Below are positions 61,590 to 64,000 of a stretch of 64,000 nucleotides of DNA, piece after piece; the first letter of the stretch is position 1, and each line of letters opens with the position of its first letter. Origin of the DNA: an uncultured Collinsella sp. GTDB lineage: Bacteria > Actinomycetota > Coriobacteriia > Coriobacteriales > Coriobacteriaceae. The position numbers and the translations under genes were made by a program. A model generated the notes under the pieces. That model did not search any database and was not told the origin of the DNA. It saw nothing but the letters and a program-made list of their open reading frames with translations. The stretch spans positions 62,001 through 126,000 of the forward strand of contig CABVDH010000002.1 in NCBI GenBank assembly GCA_902497065.1, in the 5' to 3' direction.

Positions 61590-61626
61590 GAAGGCCGCCC
61601 ATTTTTGCGATGGGCGGCCTTCGTTT
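61590..61626. terminator. Bidirectional terminator
   Basis: GAAGGCCGCCCAT (61590-61602) pairs with ATGGGCGGCCTTC (61610-61622); GTTTT follows, and the minus strand has TTATTT. It serves the convergent Rrf2 and holin-like genes. Confidence 0.93.
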
Positions 61627-61662
61627 TGGGCTGTTGAGACGGACACGGTCGGAATGGCCGTT

Positions 61663-62028
61663 TTAGTCCTCGGCAAGACTATCGAGGATGCTGCGCATGA
61701 TGGACACTAGGATGCTGCCCATAAAGGCCGAGCCAAAGCCGGCGATGGAGATGCCGACGCCCAACAGGTTGACCGACAGGTAGCTGGCGAGCTCCAGCAT
61801 AAAGCTGTTGAGCACGAGCTGGAAAATGCCGAGCGTAATGATCGTGAGCGGCAGCGAGATGACCGTGAGGAACGGCTTGACGAACGAATCGACGATGTTG
61901 AGGAACAGCCCCACAAAGGCAAAACAGACCCAGGCCTCGGCAAAGCCGAAGGGTTGGATACCGGGGACGAGGAACGTGGCGATCGCGATGGCGATCGAGG
62001 TGAAGAGCCAGTTAAGCATAAAGCGCAT
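61663..62028 (-). CDS. Phage_holin_4-like small membrane protein (YvlD type)
   Basis: A 121-residue protein with four hydrophobic segments and the motif DSFVKPFLTVISLPLTIIT, characteristic of this family. Despite the family name it is not evidence for phage. AAAGGA precedes ATG 62028. No lysis or phage genes are nearby. Confidence 0.88.
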   Translation of the reverse strand: MRFMLNWLFTSIAIAIATFLVPGIQPFGFAEAWVCFAFVGLFLNIVDSFVKPFLTVISLPLTIITLGIFQLVLNSFMLELASYLSVNLLGVGISIAGFGSAFMGSILVSIMRSILDSLAED

Positions 62029-62352
62029 GGCGTGAATCCTTTCTTGCGCCGGGGTTGCTGGCGTCGCGTGAAGCGGCTTACGGCGGCGACTTGGATGGTT
62101 GCGCGGGCGCGCCGCGGTGTTTGGGCGCCCATTGTCTCAAATATTCGTGGAGCTTACGTGCGCATTCGGTTTCTAAACGGCGTTCGTCCTGAAAAACGTG
62201 CCGCTGACAGAGAGTCTTGTCACTTTAGTTTGGTGGTGTGCTACACTGCTACGGGCAAAAGCCACAGGCGTTGCCCTATTGCATAGAACGGGCGAACGAT
62301 GCCCGATGTCAGTATCAACTTCGATGCCTTTTGGCGGGTTTGGCGGTGATCG
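62029..62352 (+). other. Intergenic region upstream of the YerC-like gene
   Basis: A 324-bp divergent gap. A plausible promoter for the YerC-like gene is TTGTCA (about 62217) and TACACT (about 62242), with a long 19-nt spacer. I see no other structure. Confidence 0.4.
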
Positions 62353-62652
62353 ATGAATATCGAGAACATGTTTGACAAGCCTGATGTCAAGCAGCTGGTC
62401 CACGCATTTAGCCTTTTGGACGACGAGAAGGATATCCAAGCGTTTTTGACCGATATCTGCACGCCGCGCGAGATTTGCGACCTTTCTCAGCGTTTGCAGG
62501 TTGCGCGCTATTTGGACGAGGGCGAGCCTTATGTTGAGGTTCAGGCCCGTACCGGCGCTTCGTCCACCACGGTGAGCCGCGTTTCAAAGGCGCTGAACGG
62601 CGAGTACGGTGGCTACCGCAAGATCCTCATTAAGTTGGAGGATGGCGAGTAG
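62353..62652 (+). CDS. YerC/TrpR-like regulator
   Basis: A 99-residue protein of the TrpR superfamily (YerC/YecD group). The helix-turn-helix EVQARTGASSTTVSRVSKAL is clear and the PREICDLSQRLQVARYL segment is typical. The ribosome site before ATG 62353 is weak (GGCGGTG). The target genes are unknown; no trp genes lie in the window. A terminator follows. Confidence 0.9.
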   Translation: MNIENMFDKPDVKQLVHAFSLLDDEKDIQAFLTDICTPREICDLSQRLQVARYLDEGEPYVEVQARTGASSTTVSRVSKALNGEYGGYRKILIKLEDGE

Positions 62653-62678
62653 GCCAGCGACAACATTGAATTACGAAG

Positions 62679-62704
62679 AACCGTCCCTCCGGGGGCGGTT
62701 TTTA
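62679..62704 (+). terminator. Terminator of the YerC-like gene
   Basis: AACCGTCCC and GGGGCGGTT form the stem, followed by TTTTATAT. Confidence 0.88.
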
Positions 62705-62836
62705 TATGCCTGCAATCGGCTGGTGCGTTGGGTTCAGGTTGCTTTGTACCAAAAGATGGAACTGCGGTGGCAATGTGTCCGCTTGGGCGGGTAGGATGGA
62801 TGCATTGATTATTGCGAACGGTTTGAGCGGAGGACC

Positions 62837-64000
62837 ATGCCTGTTCGAATCTATACCACCAATGCCGGCACGGATTTGAGCGATGCCGAGTCGGCGCTGC
62901 TTGCCGACCTTATTGCCCGTCACGGGCGTGCCGTGTTGCTGGCACCAACGTTTGCCGAGCTCGATCTGTGCCGTCATGATGCGGCGGAAGCCGGCATTTC
63001 GCTGGGTATCGACTACAAGACACCCGCATCGTGGCTTCGCTCGCTTTGGGAGCTTTTGGGCGACGGGCGCGGTTTCGTCGACAACCTGCAACGTCAGATG
63101 CTGTTTTCGGATATGATTGCCCGCCGCGACGATGCCGACCTGCAGCCGCTTTCGCGTGGCCAGGGCACGGTGCGCATGCTCGCGCGCATGGCTCGCGATG
63201 TGCTGCCGGGTGTGGCGGGGACGACGGCCGAGCGATGCGGTGGCAACAATTGTCAGCCTGAGCCAAAAAGCGATGCCGAGGCTCGTGTGTTTGAGCTTTT
63301 GCGTGCCTACGCGGGCGGTTTGGACCGTCGAGATATGGTCGATCCCTGCGAGGCAGCCGACATTATGGCCGGTGCCCTGGCCGATAGCCTGCCGGCGTGC
63401 GCCCGCGCCGTATGCGTGCGCGGTACCACGTCGTTTACGCACGGTCTACTCGAGCTGCTGTCTGCCGTGGCGAACAATGGGGGAGAGGTCGTCGTGCTGC
63501 TTGCCCGCGAGCAGGCGGCGATGCGCGAGGAGCTTGCCACGGCATTTGATGCCCGCGGTGTGCTGTTTGAGATCGCGCCGCTGGGGGAGGACGCCGTCGC
63601 GTCTGATGTCGCTTGCGGGGCCGCCGCTCAGCCTGCCTTTATTGAGGTCGCCGGCCCCCATGCCCGTGCTCATGTCTATGCGGACGCCATCGATAAGTTG
63701 GTGAAAGCGCACAAGGAGTCCAAGGCCGATAAAGCTACTGCAACGCCCGCCGACCCCGTGCGCGTGCTCGTCGTTTCTGCCCGGGCACCCCAGCTGTTCG
63801 GCGAGCTCGCCGCCCGTTTGGCGGCGCGTCACATTGCGGCCGAGACGACTGAGTTCACGGCGTTTTCCCAGTCCATCGCGGGCAGGCAGTTTACGGCGCT
63901 CGCCAACCTGATCGAGCGTATGAAAGCCGCCGACGAGGGCACCGCTTCCAAGACTGAGTGGTGGCCCGCGCCGGAGCTTACCGACTGGATCTACAGTCCG
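62837..64000 (+). CDS. AddB-like helicase-nuclease subunit, N-terminal part (cut by window edge)
   Basis: The frame is open from ATG 62837 to the last base (388 codons), so the gene continues beyond the window. GGAGG lies 3 nt before the start. The N-terminus (VRIYTTNAG, AVLLAPTFAELDLC) and the second repeat (VRVLVVSARAPQLFGELAARLAARHIAAE) resemble AddB/RexB-type proteins, which act with AddA in recombinational repair and lack an active helicase motif at this end. The diagnostic C-terminal nuclease domain and Cys cluster cannot be seen here. Confidence 0.6.
   Translation, partial: MPVRIYTTNAGTDLSDAESALLADLIARHGRAVLLAPTFAELDLCRHDAAEAGISLGIDYKTPASWLRSLWELLGDGRGFVDNLQRQMLFSDMIARRDDADLQPLSRGQGTVRMLARMARDVLPGVAGTTAERCGGNNCQPEPKSDAEARVFELLRAYAGGLDRRDMVDPCEAADIMAGALADSLPACARAVCVRGTTSFTHGLLELLSAVANNGGEVVVLLAREQAAMREELATAFDARGVLFEIAPLGEDAVASDVACGAAAQPAFIEVAGPHARAHVYADAIDKLVKAHKESKADKATATPADPVRVLVVSARAPQLFGELAARLAARHIAAETTEFTAFSQSIAGRQFTALANLIERMKAADEGTASKTEWWPAPELTDWIYSP

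Noticed and set aside
61663..62028. Prophage remnant based on the holin-like gene
   Set aside because: The family is common in chromosomes without phage; no other phage gene is near.

Overview
The window is a G+C-rich actinobacterial chromosome segment. Gene content (two-subunit glutamate synthase, several PTS sugar operons, a soluble [FeFe] hydrogenase, an EFR1-type ferredoxin, an LPXTG surface protein, a small CopZ/CsoR/CopA set) points to an anaerobic gut Coriobacteriia member, most like Collinsella. No rRNA or tRNA gene, phage or insertion sequence was recognised. 46 protein genes are described, one of them cut by the right edge.

Layout. 0-25 kb: NRAMP metal transporter, gpmA, gltB-gltD, two unfamiliar proteins (one a DUF559-like nuclease fold), an amidohydrolase, a zinc-ribbon membrane protein, the copper module csoR/copZ/copA with a CsoR-type operator, an 1111-residue coiled-coil LPXTG protein carrying a CAP-like domain, and a Ser/Thr kinase beside an FHA protein. 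Seven intergenic gaps here hold 20 copies of a strict 55-nt hairpin at an 80/81-bp period; none was seen in the remaining 39 kb. 25-33.7 kb: DEAD-box helicase with an RGG tail, EFR1 ferredoxin, then an alpha-glucoside PTS operon (EIIA, LicT-type antiterminator, EIICB, GH4 phospho-glucosidase) bracketed by identical 51-bp direct repeats. 33.9-40 kb: a flavoprotein with NuoF-like and GltD-like parts, [FeFe] hydrogenase, ABC binding lipoprotein, and a permease-ATPase fusion in one run. 40.2-48.7 kb: orphan DinJ-type antitoxin, CPBP protease, AraC regulator divergent from a beta-glucoside GH1 plus EIIBC pair, YgiQ radical SAM protein, YoaK-type membrane protein.

48.8-54 kb is an A+T-rich island that stands out from its surroundings. 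It encodes a peptide ABC transporter facing a tightly overlapping minus-strand operon: radical SAM/SPASM maturase, a peptide-maturation protein, an acyl-carrier-like protein, a 59-residue Cys-rich peptide gene (CPCGYCSCMYC, five Cys in eleven residues) and a LURP-one-like protein. I read this as a ribosomally made, post-translationally modified peptide (RiPP) cluster and as the main system of the window.

54.2-64 kb: iron-dependent alcohol dehydrogenase, M42 peptidase, an HTH-HipA-like kinase fusion, mnmA, cysK divergent from an Rrf2 regulator, a holin-like membrane protein, a YerC/TrpR-like regulator, and the start of an AddB-like protein.

Two other non-coding families recur: a 231-bp structure with inverted ends at 27.6 and 55.6 kb, and palindromic GGGGACAGGTT / GTGCCGGCA elements at 9.0, 13.9, 28.8, 33.7 and 40.5 kb.
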